Assembly: GCA_030770535.1 (NCBI GenBank)
Contig: JASVEC010000029.1
Span: 372,001-436,000, forward strand
Source of the DNA: Batkoa obscura
Lineage: Eukaryota; Entomophthoromycota; Entomophthoromycetes; Entomophthorales; Batkoaceae
Reading direction: 5' to 3'
DNA: 64,000 nt
The notes below the pieces were generated by a model. It saw only the letters and a list, made by a program, of their open reading frames with translations, did no database searches and had not been told where the DNA came from. Within the stretch, counting starts at the first letter, position 1. The number at the start of each line of letters is the position of its first letter. This document shows positions 1 through 9,629 of the stretch, one piece after another. A program made the translations under genes and the position numbers.

Positions 1-1190
1 AATGTAGCTTCAAGGTTTTGTTTAAATCCTAAATCTTTATTATCTAATTGATAGTATTTTTTTAATAAAATAGGTGAACTTAATTGAATAATACCAATAT
101 CATATAATGGACTATTTGGTTTATATTGTTCATGATATTTAAATCGGGATACTTCATGAATATCATAGATACCATCGTTGTTAGTGCCCGTTGGTAGTGG
201 GGTAAGAGAAGTAGCTATTGGGGTTGGAATAGAGCTGAATATGTTACTTACAGACGGATTAGTAATAAAAGTTTGATAGGTAGTAGTAGTAACAGTAGTA
301 GCAGTAGTTGAAGTTTTCTTAGTTTTATGGTCTTTTTTTGATGCTTCCTTACTTTTTGATGCTTCTTTACTATTAGAAGCTTCTGAGTCTTTATCACCAG
401 ATCGAGGTTGTTTGGCTTTGCTCGCTTTCTTTTCCTTTTTAGATTCTTCTTCTTCTTTCTTCTTCTTTTTATTCTTCTTCTTGTGATCCTTATTATCGTT
501 ATCATCGTCATCGTCATCATCCTTATCTTTTTTATGTTTATCATCTTCATCATCTTCATCATCTTTGTTTTTATCCTTCTTCTTTTCATCACCTTTATCT
601 TTCTTATGCTTATCATCTTCATCGTCATCTTCGTCGTCTTTATTTTTATCCTTCTTCTTTTTATCATATTTATCTTTCTTATGTTTATCATCTTCATCGT
701 CACCTTCATCGTCATCTTCGTCGTCTTTATTTTTATCCTTCTTCTTTTTATCATCTTTATCTTTCTTATGTTTATCGTCATCATCATCCTTATCCTTTTT
801 ATGTTTCTTATTGTCTTCCTTATCTTCCTTACCTTCCTTACCTTCCTTATCTTCCTTATCTTCCTTACCTTCCTTATCTTCCTTATCTTCCTTATCTTCC
901 TTATCTTCCTCTTCCTCATCACGTCTTCTGCCCAATTTATTTTGATGTAAAGAATAAACCTCTAGTTTTCCAGTAATATTAAATATACAATGAGCCGCAG
1001 TAAGAATTATAGATTCACTAATTAAAGTACCACCACAAGTATGACTTCCGTTAACTCTTATTGATACCATAGGGGAATATTCATTCCATTTGGCTTCTTC
1101 TCCGCCTATGATTCGAGTTTCGATTTTTTCTGAATAGAAGATAGGGATGAGAATGGTTGTAAGGGTTAAAAGTAGGACAAATAGGTTCAT
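1..1190 (-). CDS. Trypsin-family (S1A) serine protease with giant charged insert, 3'-partial
   Basis: Reads leftward from ATG at 1190 with no stop to the window edge: 396 codons, no intron seen. A hydrophobic signal peptide (about residues 1-18) is followed by the zymogen cleavage motif RIIGGEEA, then CGGTLISE and TAAHC, which carries the catalytic His. Downstream, SPLYDIGIIQLSSPI matches the segment bearing the catalytic Asp of trypsins. Between them lies an insert of about 250 residues, from about residue 88 to 340. It starts with KED/KEG triplets, continues as imperfect copies of a Lys/Asp-rich unit around DDKHKKDK, and ends in Ser/Lys- and Thr/Pro-rich sequence. The usual spacing here is about 45 residues. 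I followed the frame codon by codon and it stays open. The catalytic Ser would lie beyond the left edge. Likely a secreted endopeptidase; a pseudoprotease cannot be excluded without the C-terminal half. Confidence 0.85.
   Translation of the reverse strand, partial: MNLFVLLLTLTTILIPIFYSEKIETRIIGGEEAKWNEYSPMVSIRVNGSHTCGGTLISESIILTAAHCIFNITGKLEVYSLHQNKLGRRRDEEEEDKEDKEDKEDKEGKEDKEDKEGKEGKEDKEDNKKHKKDKDDDDDKHKKDKDDKKKKDKNKDDEDDDEGDDEDDKHKKDKYDKKKKDKNKDDEDDDEDDKHKKDKGDEKKKDKNKDDEDDEDDKHKKDKDDDDDDDNDNKDHKKKNKKKKKEEEESKKEKKASKAKQPRSGDKDSEASNSKEASKSKEASKKDHKTKKTSTTATTVTTTTYQTFITNPSVSNIFSSIPTPIATSLTPLPTGTNNDGIYDIHEVSRFKYHEQYKPNSPLYDIGIIQLSSPILLKKYYQLDNKDLGFKQNLEAT
410..925. repeat. Tandem low-complexity repeats coding the protease insert
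   Basis: Two repeat scales lie inside the protease gene. Positions about 825-915 hold 9-base units read on the minus strand as KED or KEG. Positions about 480-790 hold three to four imperfect units of roughly 75-90 bases, each encoding DDKHKKDK-like then KKKKDKNKDDED-like sequence. The strong strand asymmetry creates long spurious open frames on both strands. Confidence 0.8.
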
Positions 1191-1490
1191 TAGAGCTGGT
1201 TGTGATTGCTAATCAATAGCTGTGTGATTCTAAATTAATTTGTAAAGTTTGAATGAAGAAGCTTTTATATTATTGAGTAAGTTAATGAATAAATTATTAA
1301 TTCAATAGTTCCATTCTTTATTAAGATTACTAAATCTATAATGGATTTTTTGTATTTAGTTGTTTTACTTCTATTATTAAATGAAATTTAATATAGTTTT
1401 AGTTATTACATATAAGTTTGTAAATATTTTTTATTTTATAAACGGATAATTAATAGCTTAATAAAGATAGAAAGGAGAATTCTAAATGTA
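1191..1490. other. AT-rich spacer upstream of the protease gene
   Basis: This is the presumed promoter of the protease gene, ending at the transposon terminus. I see no gene or repeat in it. Confidence 0.5.
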
Positions 1491-2026
1491 TATGGGGGTG
1501 TCCGAATTGGTTTCATTTTTTTATCCAATTTTTAAATATTTATATTTTAAAAACTTTGCTTAAAATTCTATAAAAATAAATTCTTTATTAAAAGCCAAAA
1601 GTACCCGACACAGTTTTAAATTATTTTGTTATAATTTATATTGTCAATTAGCGGAATTTTTATTAAATTTAATATAAATTCCTGGATTAGTAAAGATTTT
1701 ACTAATATAGCCTGTATAGTGATATTAGTCAAAGTTGTAATATGTAAATAAATATATGCTTTTATATAGCTTTATTAAGAAATATTTATTATTAATTGTT
1801 TTATATTCAACACTACAGATTTGCTATCAAATGAATAAATTATTTTAATGTTATAATTACATTATTAATATATCGCTAAGTTAATAAATAGCTGCATGGG
1901 AGGGAGTGGTTAGCCCCAAAACTATAATTAACCATCCCTATGTAATACAAGCAGTGTATTAATAGTTTTTACTTATTATTACAACTACTTGCTCTTTGAC
2001 TATTTATTAACTTAGCTATCAATAAT

Positions 2027-3730
2027 TTAAGTAATATCAACATTTAATAATTGATTTCTATCATCTAATAAGCTACTTACTTGCTTACTAAATATTGAAA
2101 CTTTTAAATTCTCAGTTATTTTTGTAAGATAAGCTGGGGTTGACCTTTTAATTTTTCTATCCTCTATAGACTCTATAACTTTAATTGAAATTATGTCGCT
2201 TTTTTTTGATCTATCAGATACTGGATAACAGTATAGTTTTTTACCACGTTTAATAAAATGTAAATACTTTTTAATACCTTTTATTTTTATTATTTTTTTT
2301 GTATCTTTGTTTCTTTCATACTTTTTAAAAATTATATTTGTTTTCCCATTATTGACAGTTGAGTTATTAAATCTATTATTTTCACAAACAAAAATCTCAA
2401 ATTTTGAAATTAATTGATCAATATCTTCTATTTTACCTAATGCTTCAAGACTATTTTTCCACTGTGAAAGATTTCCAAAATGCCCGTCAACTATACTTTT
2501 TCCATGATGCTCAGCAAAAAAATTAAGATCAATATTTAAACTACTATTTATTTTATGACTTTCTTCAAATACATAATGTAAAAACTCTTGAGATTTAAAA
2601 TGATATCCTGTATCTGCCCATATATTAATTTTTGTAAACTTTTTAAACAAAGGCTCTTTAGATATTAAATCAATCAAACAATCTCCTGCATATGCTGAAT
2701 CATGATTTAATATTTCAGATAAATAATCAAAATAAACTTTGCCTATTGTTTTATCGTTTTTTAAATACAAAACGCCAAACCCTAATACTGATATAGCTTG
2801 TTTGTTATAATGATCTAAGTTTATTGGATCTGGTCTCGTTCCTATTTCCATATTTTGTTTAAAGTCTAAAATTATTATACAACTTCTATTATTTAATTTT
2901 TCAATAGTTTCATTAAGTATGTTTTTTTGAGTATCAACACAAAATTCATGTAATTTATATAACCTTTTTTCTTTATTAAAAGATTCCTGTATCTCTGCTT
3001 TATTTTCTGTCGCTGTATTTATTTTATTTTCAAATAACTTTTTTCTAACTGTATACTGGGCACATATATTACATAAATCTGTTTTTCTTGCTGGATTTTT
3101 AAAATTATTTGGTATATATTTGAAAAATGTTGACCTAGCTACTGCTTTATCTTTTAAATCATTAAAATACTTACTGTATATCATCCTTCTACTTTTATTT
3201 AATATATATATATTCTCTGACGAATATTTATCATTATTTTTCTTACTAAATCTTGATGAAATAGTTGAATTATCAAGTAAATATTGTATAATAATCTCGA
3301 TTTGCTCATCTTTAATTTTTTTTGTATTTTTGATAGTAGGTCGTAATGTTGGTATTTTATTATTATTAATTATTTTTGAATAATCATATTGATTTTTACT
3401 TATATTAAATCCAAAACTTTTACATTCATCAAAAGAATATACTGAAGCTATAGTCGATAATAATGCTACTTGTTGGTTTTTGTTTCCTGTTTCCCTTAAA
3501 ACACTAATTTTATACATTGCTTGATTAAGTTTGTTATTATTAATAGTAAAATTTAATAATATTTCTTTTCTTTTTTTTGTTTTATTATAAAATTCCATAA
3601 ACTTTGGGCAATTGTGAATAGTTGCTAAAATTGATGTAAATGAATTACAATGTTTATACAATGTGCTTCTCCCTACCGTATTAAAGTTTTTAGAAATTCC
3701 ATTTCGAAGTTTAGTTATAAAAGCTTGCAT
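2027..3730 (-). CDS. DDE-type transposase (probable)
   Basis: 567 residues, single exon, entirely inside the TIR element. An N-terminal region rich in Lys/Asn is followed by a CxxC pair (DLCNICAQY, near residue 215). Then come three blocks that look like a DDE/RNase H-fold core: IIILDFKQN (near 290), INIWADTGYH (near 370) and FFAEHHGKSIVDGHFG (near 410). The first two hold candidate catalytic Asp residues; the third holds Glu and Asp candidates. This block order resembles poorly classified eukaryotic transposases, but I cannot place it in Tc1/mariner, hAT, PIF/Harbinger, MULE or piggyBac by eye. The start at 3730 is the first Met, about 630 bp inside the right terminus. It looks whole, with no internal stop. 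Role inferred from the motifs and the flanking inverted repeats. Confidence 0.75.
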   Translation of the reverse strand: MQAFITKLRNGISKNFNTVGRSTLYKHCNSFTSILATIHNCPKFMEFYNKTKKRKEILLNFTINNNKLNQAMYKISVLRETGNKNQQVALLSTIASVYSFDECKSFGFNISKNQYDYSKIINNNKIPTLRPTIKNTKKIKDEQIEIIIQYLLDNSTISSRFSKKNNDKYSSENIYILNKSRRMIYSKYFNDLKDKAVARSTFFKYIPNNFKNPARKTDLCNICAQYTVRKKLFENKINTATENKAEIQESFNKEKRLYKLHEFCVDTQKNILNETIEKLNNRSCIIILDFKQNMEIGTRPDPINLDHYNKQAISVLGFGVLYLKNDKTIGKVYFDYLSEILNHDSAYAGDCLIDLISKEPLFKKFTKINIWADTGYHFKSQEFLHYVFEESHKINSSLNIDLNFFAEHHGKSIVDGHFGNLSQWKNSLEALGKIEDIDQLISKFEIFVCENNRFNNSTVNNGKTNIIFKKYERNKDTKKIIKIKGIKKYLHFIKRGKKLYCYPVSDRSKKSDIISIKVIESIEDRKIKRSTPAYLTKITENLKVSIFSKQVSSLLDDRNQLLNVDIT

Positions 3731-3829
3731 TTTGTTTTTATTTTAACAAAAAACAAAGTCAAATAACTATATAATTATATATTATATAGCTATTGAATAT
3801 TTAATAAAAAATACAAAACACTGTGAAAT

Positions 3830-4187
3830 ATCGTTTCATCATCTCTGTGATTGATTATCGCATAATAATCACTTAACTTGTTTACAAAACTAGTTGAGTA
3901 TAAAATAGATTCTCAACATAATAGCTCAAGGCTTTTTAATTAAATTGTTCCCTAATATTTTACTTTTAATAAAGCCACTAAATCTTTCTGATAATATCTT
4001 ATGTAGATTTTATAGTAATATCCTGTATTCTATTTATTTTACATAGCTCGTAGCTTATTGCGTATTACTCCTATTGATTTAAGTCTATCTTAGCTACATA
4101 AACTAAGGCCTTTTGACTTACGGCCAGTTAACTAAGCTAGAGCTGCTTTCAACTCCAATTGCTGAGTACTAACTTTCACAAACATAT
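3830..4187 (-). repeat. Truncated copy of the long-TIR repeat, nested in the transposon
   Basis: Read in reverse, this segment matches 34636-34900, and its left end (3830-3897) matches the terminal repeat at 34540-34605 (ATTGATTATC..ATAATC and ACAAAACTAGTTG are shared). Only one terminal repeat is present. It is probably an old insertion of the 34.5 kb-type element, cut at one end. The reverse possibility, that the smaller element derives from this region, is not excluded. Confidence 0.7.
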
Positions 4188-4366
4188 AATCAAAAAAATA
4201 AAATAAAATAAAATAAATAAAATAAGTCTTTAAGTTAAATTTTTATATTTAATTTTAAGCTTTTTAAATTTAGCTAATTATACATTAAAGACTTACAAAT
4301 TTAAAAACTTAAAATTTGGATTAATTTCTAGTTAAATTCTGAAACCAATTCGGACACCCCCATATA

Positions 4367-4764
4367 ATCTTAACAAGAGTTCATTATTAAATGGAATCCT
4401 AAAATTGAAGTGGTTTACTTTTGTATTAGAAATAATATTGATAGTAGATTTATTTTTAGTATAAAATAAGATTCTAATATAGAAATTATTGATTATGAAT
4501 TTACTATTTTAATTTTTAATTTTGATATTTTAATTAATTGAAATATTCAAAGTGGAATGTTTAATTACAAATATACTAATTTGGTCATGTATTTATTGAA
4601 TTGTTAAATGTTACTAAATTATTTTAAAAAGTCACATTATTCTTTTGATAATTAATTTTTAAATATTATAGAATTGAAATTAATATTGTAAATAAACATT
4701 TAAAATATTAAAAAAAATTCAACCTTTTTACTTTTAATAACAATAATAATAGTAAATAACATAA
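4367..4764. other. AT-rich intergenic stretch
   Basis: Lies between the transposon and the 3' end of the pirin gene. I see no gene or recognisable repeat. Confidence 0.5.
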
Positions 4765-5678
4765 TTAAATAAAACTTCTTCCAATAATCGACTTCCAGTT
4801 CTTTGCTTTTTCAAACCCATTTTTATTAAACTGATAATCCCAAAAAGCATTATTAATACCTTCTTGATCATTCATAACAAAAGGACCATATTGTTTAATA
4901 GGTTCATTAATAGGTTTACCAGCAATCAAAATAAAATGAACTTTTTCATTATGACTATTAATTAAAATTTGATTAACTTCATCCCCACCTTCTTTATCAA
5001 ATACTATTGTTGTATGAGGTAAAACTAATTTTCCATTTTGTGCAACTTCCACTTGACCTTTAATAGTATAAATAAATGCAGTATTAAATCCAGCTGGTAA
5101 GATTTGATAAGCTGATTTATTTGCTTCCATTTTAAAATCTATTATATAAACTGGATTACTGGTTTTAATAGATGACTGAATTCCATAAGCTTCACCAGCA
5201 ATTACTTTAATTTCTACTCCTACTTCTGGTATTGCTCTAGGTATTTCATTATCTTTGAAATCCTGATATCTAGGTTCACACATTTTTTCTCTTTTTGGTA
5301 AATTAACCCATAACTGTAAACCAGTGACTGGTTCTTTAGATTGTGGTAATGGCATTTCTGCATGAACTATTCCTTTTCCTGCAGTCATCCATTGTAAGTC
5401 ACCTGGTCCAATGATGCCTTGATTTCCAGTAAAGTCTTCATGTTGATTATTTCCAGTGAATATATAAGATACAGTTTCAAATCCTCGATGTGGATGATCA
5501 GGGAAGCCTCCTGGATATTTTACATCAAACTCATCTAACATCAAGAAGGGATCAAGGTTTCTTAATTTAGTAGTACCAATGCTACGTCGTACTCTGCTAC
5601 CTACACCTCTGATTGTTCAATCGACACTACTTGTTGAACTACTTTACGTAAAATTAATTTGAGTTTTTTACTACTCAT
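4765..5678 (-). CDS. Pirin family protein, apparent frameshift near the N-terminus
   Basis: Pirins are cupin-fold iron proteins, nuclear or cytosolic; some act as quercetinases and some as transcription cofactors. The long frame (5544-4765, 259 codons) carries the iron ligands: two His in FPDHPHRGFETV and His/Glu in HAEMP, plus the family C-terminal cupin half. The conserved N-terminal part lies just upstream in pieces. ATG at 5678 opens MSSKKLKLILRKVV and runs to SIEQSE, while GVGSRVRRSIG and LRNLDPFLMLDEF continue in another frame. The join falls inside the usual EQSEGVGARVRR motif at about 5600, where one base appears to be lost. No intron signal explains it. It could be a sequencing or assembly error or a genuinely broken gene; a start at 5544 would remove an essential part of the fold. 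Confidence 0.85.
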
Positions 5679-6373
5679 TTTTTATTTTGTTGAAATTATT
5701 TTTAATTGAATATAACTATTTTAAAAGTGTCTCTTTTAATGTTATTTATACTTTTAGATTTTTATTTCTGATTATGTAAAAATTATAAATTTTGAATTGA
5801 TTTTAACATTTAAGTTATTAATATTTTATTGTTTTTGAGCTGATTTGTAAGTTTTAAGATATAAATAAATTTCGATTATTATTTAAATTTACTTGAAATC
5901 TTCATTATATAAATTGCAATCTATTATAAACTGATGTATAATAACTCTAATGCCTTTTATTTTTAAATGATATAGGATTAGAAATACTTTATAAATATAG
6001 CAGAATCTGTATTACGATTTTTTGTTTTAATTCACTTATAAATGGAAGATAATAAAACTTTATCAAAAATTAACATAATAATATAAATTCTACAAACTGA
6101 AATATGATATGGGGTGTTTTTTTGACTTCATCACTTTTTCCATCTTTTAAGCGCTATTTGAGTGGAAAGATTGTTAGTAAAATTCTTAAACAAAAAAATA
6201 CACCCCCATATCTAGTTAATTATAGCTCAATAGCTCCATATTAAATCTTAATAACCTATTTTTTAAAATAAAAATATGTCAAATTCTTTTTGAAGTATTT
6301 TCATCCAATGAGATATCAATTAATTTTATTCCACTCTTGAACTTTTCTTTATCTCAATTTTTTTCTTTTAATC
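5679..6373. other. Intergenic region between divergent pirin and MED7 genes
   Basis: A shared upstream region for two divergent genes. It contains a MITE at 6108-6212; nothing else recognisable. Confidence 0.5.
6108..6212 (+). mobile_element. MITE, ~105 bp family, copy A
   Basis: Starts ATATGGGGTGTTTTTTT and ends AATACACCCCCATAT. The shared core reads TCTTTTAAGCGCTATTTGAG. It lies about 160 bp upstream of the MED7 start. It has no coding capacity. The same family recurs seven more times in this window. Confidence 0.85.
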
Positions 6374-7375
6374 ATGGATCACCGGGAAATCACATCAGCG
6401 TTTCCATATCCGCCGCATTATTATAAACAATATACTACAAAAAAATATGAAAAATTAAAAAAGATAACAAAATCAAATGAAGAAAATTCAAAAAAAATCG
6501 AAATACCAGACAATCTTGAAAATTTATTACCGCCCAATTTACCCAAAGGTAATAACTATAAATTATTTAATGAGGTTTGGGATGTAAGTTAAAAGCCATA
6601 TTATTATGTATATTTGATAATAAAAACTAATAATATTTATAAAAGTTAAATGAAAAAATTCCCCCAATTAGAGAGATGGGGTTAACTCAATTATATGACG
6701 AAGCAAAAGGTAATTTAATAACTAATTTCTTTTATCCTTTTCACTAAAACTAACTTTACATTTAGACTCAAAATTGGAATTAAAGCGGTTAAATCATTAT
6801 ACATTGAAACAATTTCAACATGCAGTTAAAAGCTTATCACAACAAAAATTAAGTGATAATGGGATTGAAAAAGTAGTCAATAATTTACATCTAACATTTA
6901 TTAATATGCATCATTTGATTAATCAAAATCGACCTTTGGAAGCGATGGAAACATTGAAGGAAATGTATGTGGATAGAACAAAAAGGTTTCGAGAATCAAA
7001 AGAGTTTGTTGAAAAGTAAGTAATTTTCGATGTTAAAGAAGGAGGCTTAGTTAATTTTTTTAATAGTGAAAAAAAGAAAGTATTAAAAAACATTGGAAAT
7101 ATTCATAGTTTTGTGGAGGTAAATTATTGCTCTTGTTAGTTATTAGCATGTAAGGATAGTAATTTTTTTGTTATTTTTAGAAAAAAAGAAGACCTTTCCA
7201 ATATTTAATTGAGAAGAATCAAACGAATCAACAAGAGACATTAACTTCAAATAAAAAATCGGAGATCCTATCTTTAATTAAGGATTTAAAATCAATTGAT
7301 CAAGATTTACCTCCACTTTCTCAATTAACTATAAAAAGAGAAGTGACGAAATCGGAGACAAAAGATATTAATTGA
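6374..7375 (+). CDS. MED7: Mediator complex subunit 7
   Basis: Exons 6374-6583, 6646-6709, 6766-7015, 7067-7118 and 7181-7375 join in frame to 256 residues. Med7 belongs to the middle module of Mediator and pairs with Med21 and Med31 to link activators to RNA polymerase II. The N-terminus FPYPPHYYKQYT is the family's proline/aromatic region, followed by LPPNLP and the Ile-Arg-Glu-Met-Gly-Leu-Thr-Gln-Leu-Tyr segment. The central helices contain NLHLTFINMHHLINQNRP, which matches the conserved N-H-L-L-N-x-x-R-P block. The C-terminal extension is Lys/Ser-rich and unlike any domain I know. All four introns have GTAA/GTAAG donors. Length is typical for fungal Med7. Confidence 0.9.
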
Positions 7376-7723
7376 ATTCTCATTATTATTTAATATAATT
7401 GAAAATTTTCTATTAGATTTGCTTTATTTAGAGGAAATAAATAAATATCATTATTGCTATCTACTTTGAATCCTTTTTTAACTAAATACGATAAAAATAT
7501 GTATATCAAATAAATATTTCTTTTTAGAAATATTACTGCTTTATTAAGTTTAAAACTTATATGGGGTTGTTTTTTTTGGCTTCATCATTTTTTCTATCTT
7601 TTAAGCGCTATTTGAGTGTAAAAATTGTTAGTAAAATTCTTAAACATAAAAATACATCCCCATATATTAAAATATAAATGTATATTTCAAAAACGATAAC
7701 ATAATTTTAACTACATAACTTAA
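7376..7723. other. Intergenic region between convergent MED7 and siroheme synthase genes
   Basis: Holds the MITE at 7559-7665 and AT-rich 3' flanks. Nothing else is seen. Confidence 0.5.
7559..7665 (+). mobile_element. MITE, ~105 bp family, copy B
   Basis: ATATGGGG at the left and CCCCATAT at the right enclose the family core AAGCGCTATTTGAGTG. Same orientation as copy A. It is inserted between two convergent genes. Confidence 0.85.
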
Positions 7724-9235
7724 TCACACGCCAAAATGACAAGTATTTCCAATATAAAGACAAACAGGAGGTTGAATGTTTTTTTCTTTTACCGTAATTC
7801 CCAACTTATCCAGCGTGGTTCTAATAACTCTTTCATTAGGCAATGAATAAGCTTCAATAAAAGTACAAGGGGTTGCTGATGGATATTCTAAATTTAATAA
7901 TTGATCTTGAATTTCATTAGCTTTCCCTACTGCCATCAATAAAATCAATGTTCTCTTTTCATAATAACTTGGTAACGATGGCATAATACCTCCTTGAATA
8001 TTACCTGTACTTATAAAAACTTGATCAGATTGACCACGATGAGTAATAGGTAATAAAGCAGCTGATGGGGCACCTAAAGCTGATGATATACCTGGTATAA
8101 CTTTTGGTTCATAGCCATTATGACGATAATATTCAATTTCTTCCCCTGCTCTACCGTATAAAAAGGGATCTCCTACTTTAAGTCGAATTACTTTTTTACC
8201 TTCTTTTAAGCCTTTTAAACACCATTCATTTAACTCATCTTGTACTCCATCCGATTTTCCTATTATCTTTGGAGACGCTATTTTGACCTCTGCGGTTTTA
8301 TTTAAGGATATTATTTCTTGACTTACTAATCTATCCGCAACAATTAAATCGGCTGATTGTATAGCTTTGTAGGCTGCTATAGTAAGTAAATCTGGATCCC
8401 CTGGACCTGCTCCAACCAATTGAATAGCACCCTTTGTTATTTTATCTTCTGTAGATAGATTGTCTATTTCATTTATTATTTGATTTACTTTATCACTCTC
8501 AGCTGCTTTTAGTTCATGTTTTCTATTTAGTTGAAGCTGATCAAATGACACTGTTTCATTTTTATCATAAAATTCTAATAATTTATTAGCTACTTCATGA
8601 TTAATAAAAGTAAGTTCTTCCAAAGACCAAGAATCAACAATTTTAATTAACCAACTCATTCTTTTTGATGAAGAAGAAGCAGGTGGATCATGTTTTCTAA
8701 TAGCAGCTCTTAAAATTGAAAATTGCTCAATAGCTTTACCCGCATTTTTTGGTATAGCATTAGCTATTTTTTGTCGAATAGCTCGAGCAATTCTAGGTCC
8801 TTTACCATTGGATGACACAGCTACTTGTAATGGTCCATCTCTATGAATCGACATAAACCAAAAATCACATTGTTCAATGATATCGGCTACATTGACAGGG
8901 ATACGTTTTTGTTTACATAATTGATAAATCCTATCCGCTTCAGGTACTTGATCTGCTAATACCATCACTATATCATTATCTAAATCACTTTCAATAAATC
9001 GTCGATTTTCCCAATGAATTTGTTGAGTTTCAATTCGATATTTTAGTTCGGGGCAAAGCTCATGTTCTTCACTTATTAATGTTATTAAGGCATCTGCTTG
9101 TAAGGCATGCACCACTCGACTGGCTGCGACAAATCCACCACCTATAATTAGAACTTTTTTTTGTCTGACTCGATAGGCTAAAATCATGGATGCCCCACCT
9201 TCTAAAGGAGCATATTCTTTACTTTCTTGTGGCAT
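7724..9235 (-). CDS. Siroheme synthase: Met8-like dehydrogenase/chelatase fused to uroporphyrinogen III methyltransferase
   Basis: 503 residues, single exon. Siroheme is the cofactor of sulfite and nitrite reductases, so this gene implies sulfate or nitrate assimilation. The N-terminal part (about residues 15-200) has the NAD-binding VLIIGGGFVAASRV turn, NVADIIEQCDFW and SSNGKGPRIARAIR, as in Met8/CysG precorrin-2 dehydrogenase-ferrochelatase. The C-terminal part (about 265-503) is an SAM-dependent uroporphyrinogen III methyltransferase (SUMT/CobA): VGAGPGDPDLLT, DRLVS, RLKVGDPFLYGRAGEE and VIPGISSALGAPS are diagnostic. The order equals bacterial CysG, whereas budding yeast splits the functions between Met8 and Met1. 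The Met at 9235 leaves a short leader before the Rossmann motif. Confidence 0.9.
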   Translation of the reverse strand: MPQESKEYAPLEGGASMILAYRVRQKKVLIIGGGFVAASRVVHALQADALITLISEEHELCPELKYRIETQQIHWENRRFIESDLDNDIVMVLADQVPEADRIYQLCKQKRIPVNVADIIEQCDFWFMSIHRDGPLQVAVSSNGKGPRIARAIRQKIANAIPKNAGKAIEQFSILRAAIRKHDPPASSSSKRMSWLIKIVDSWSLEELTFINHEVANKLLEFYDKNETVSFDQLQLNRKHELKAAESDKVNQIINEIDNLSTEDKITKGAIQLVGAGPGDPDLLTIAAYKAIQSADLIVADRLVSQEIISLNKTAEVKIASPKIIGKSDGVQDELNEWCLKGLKEGKKVIRLKVGDPFLYGRAGEEIEYYRHNGYEPKVIPGISSALGAPSAALLPITHRGQSDQVFISTGNIQGGIMPSLPSYYEKRTLILLMAVGKANEIQDQLLNLEYPSATPCTFIEAYSLPNERVIRTTLDKLGITVKEKNIQPPVCLYIGNTCHFGV

Positions 9236-9629
9236 TTTCTTACCTTTGTTCTTGTAAAGTTGGATTTGATGAGACTATTTATACTTTTGATTATTTACCA
9301 TTTCGAGTTGAAATGTCGTAATTATGGAGGTTATGATCAAATTTCAAGTTGGAATTGATAATTGAATAAAAATGTTAAATTCTATTAATAATTCAAATTT
9401 AGAGTAATAAATGTATTTTTATTTTATAAACAAAAAGTATTTTAAAAAAAACTAATTGAGGGTAAATATATTCTATTTTATTAAATTCATATAAGAAAAA
9501 GTACTATTTATTAACATAAAAAAGAGAATCAGTAAAGAGTATTAATAGCCTTTAACTTATCAAAACAAAGTCTCTATAAAATAACCAAGTTGTAAAAAAA
9601 GTGGAAGGAAGAAGGTAAAGTAGATTGAA
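9236..9629. other. AT-rich intergenic stretch
   Basis: Upstream of the siroheme synthase gene and downstream of LTV1. No gene or repeat recognised. Confidence 0.5.

Larger units (their letters stand above)
1491..4364 (-). mobile_element. TIR DNA transposon, about 2.9 kb, superfamily uncertain
   Basis: Both ends carry the same inverted repeat of about 25 bases beginning TATGGGGGTGTCCGAATTGG. The element is flanked by TA (1489-1490 and 4365-4366); TATA would also fit if the repeat starts at TGGGGG. It holds one long transposase frame on the minus strand and non-coding subterminal sequence. Positions about 3830-4187 match part of another repeat, at 34540-35170, and look like a nested fragment. 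The perfect ends and open frame suggest recent activity. The first 25 bases match most copies of the ~105 bp MITE at about 20 positions, so this element may supply their transposase. Confidence 0.85.

Noticed and set aside
248-950. Long open frames on both strands in the charged-repeat region
   Set aside because: They are shifted-frame shadows of the protease insert; only the minus frame starting at 1190 has protease motifs on both sides.
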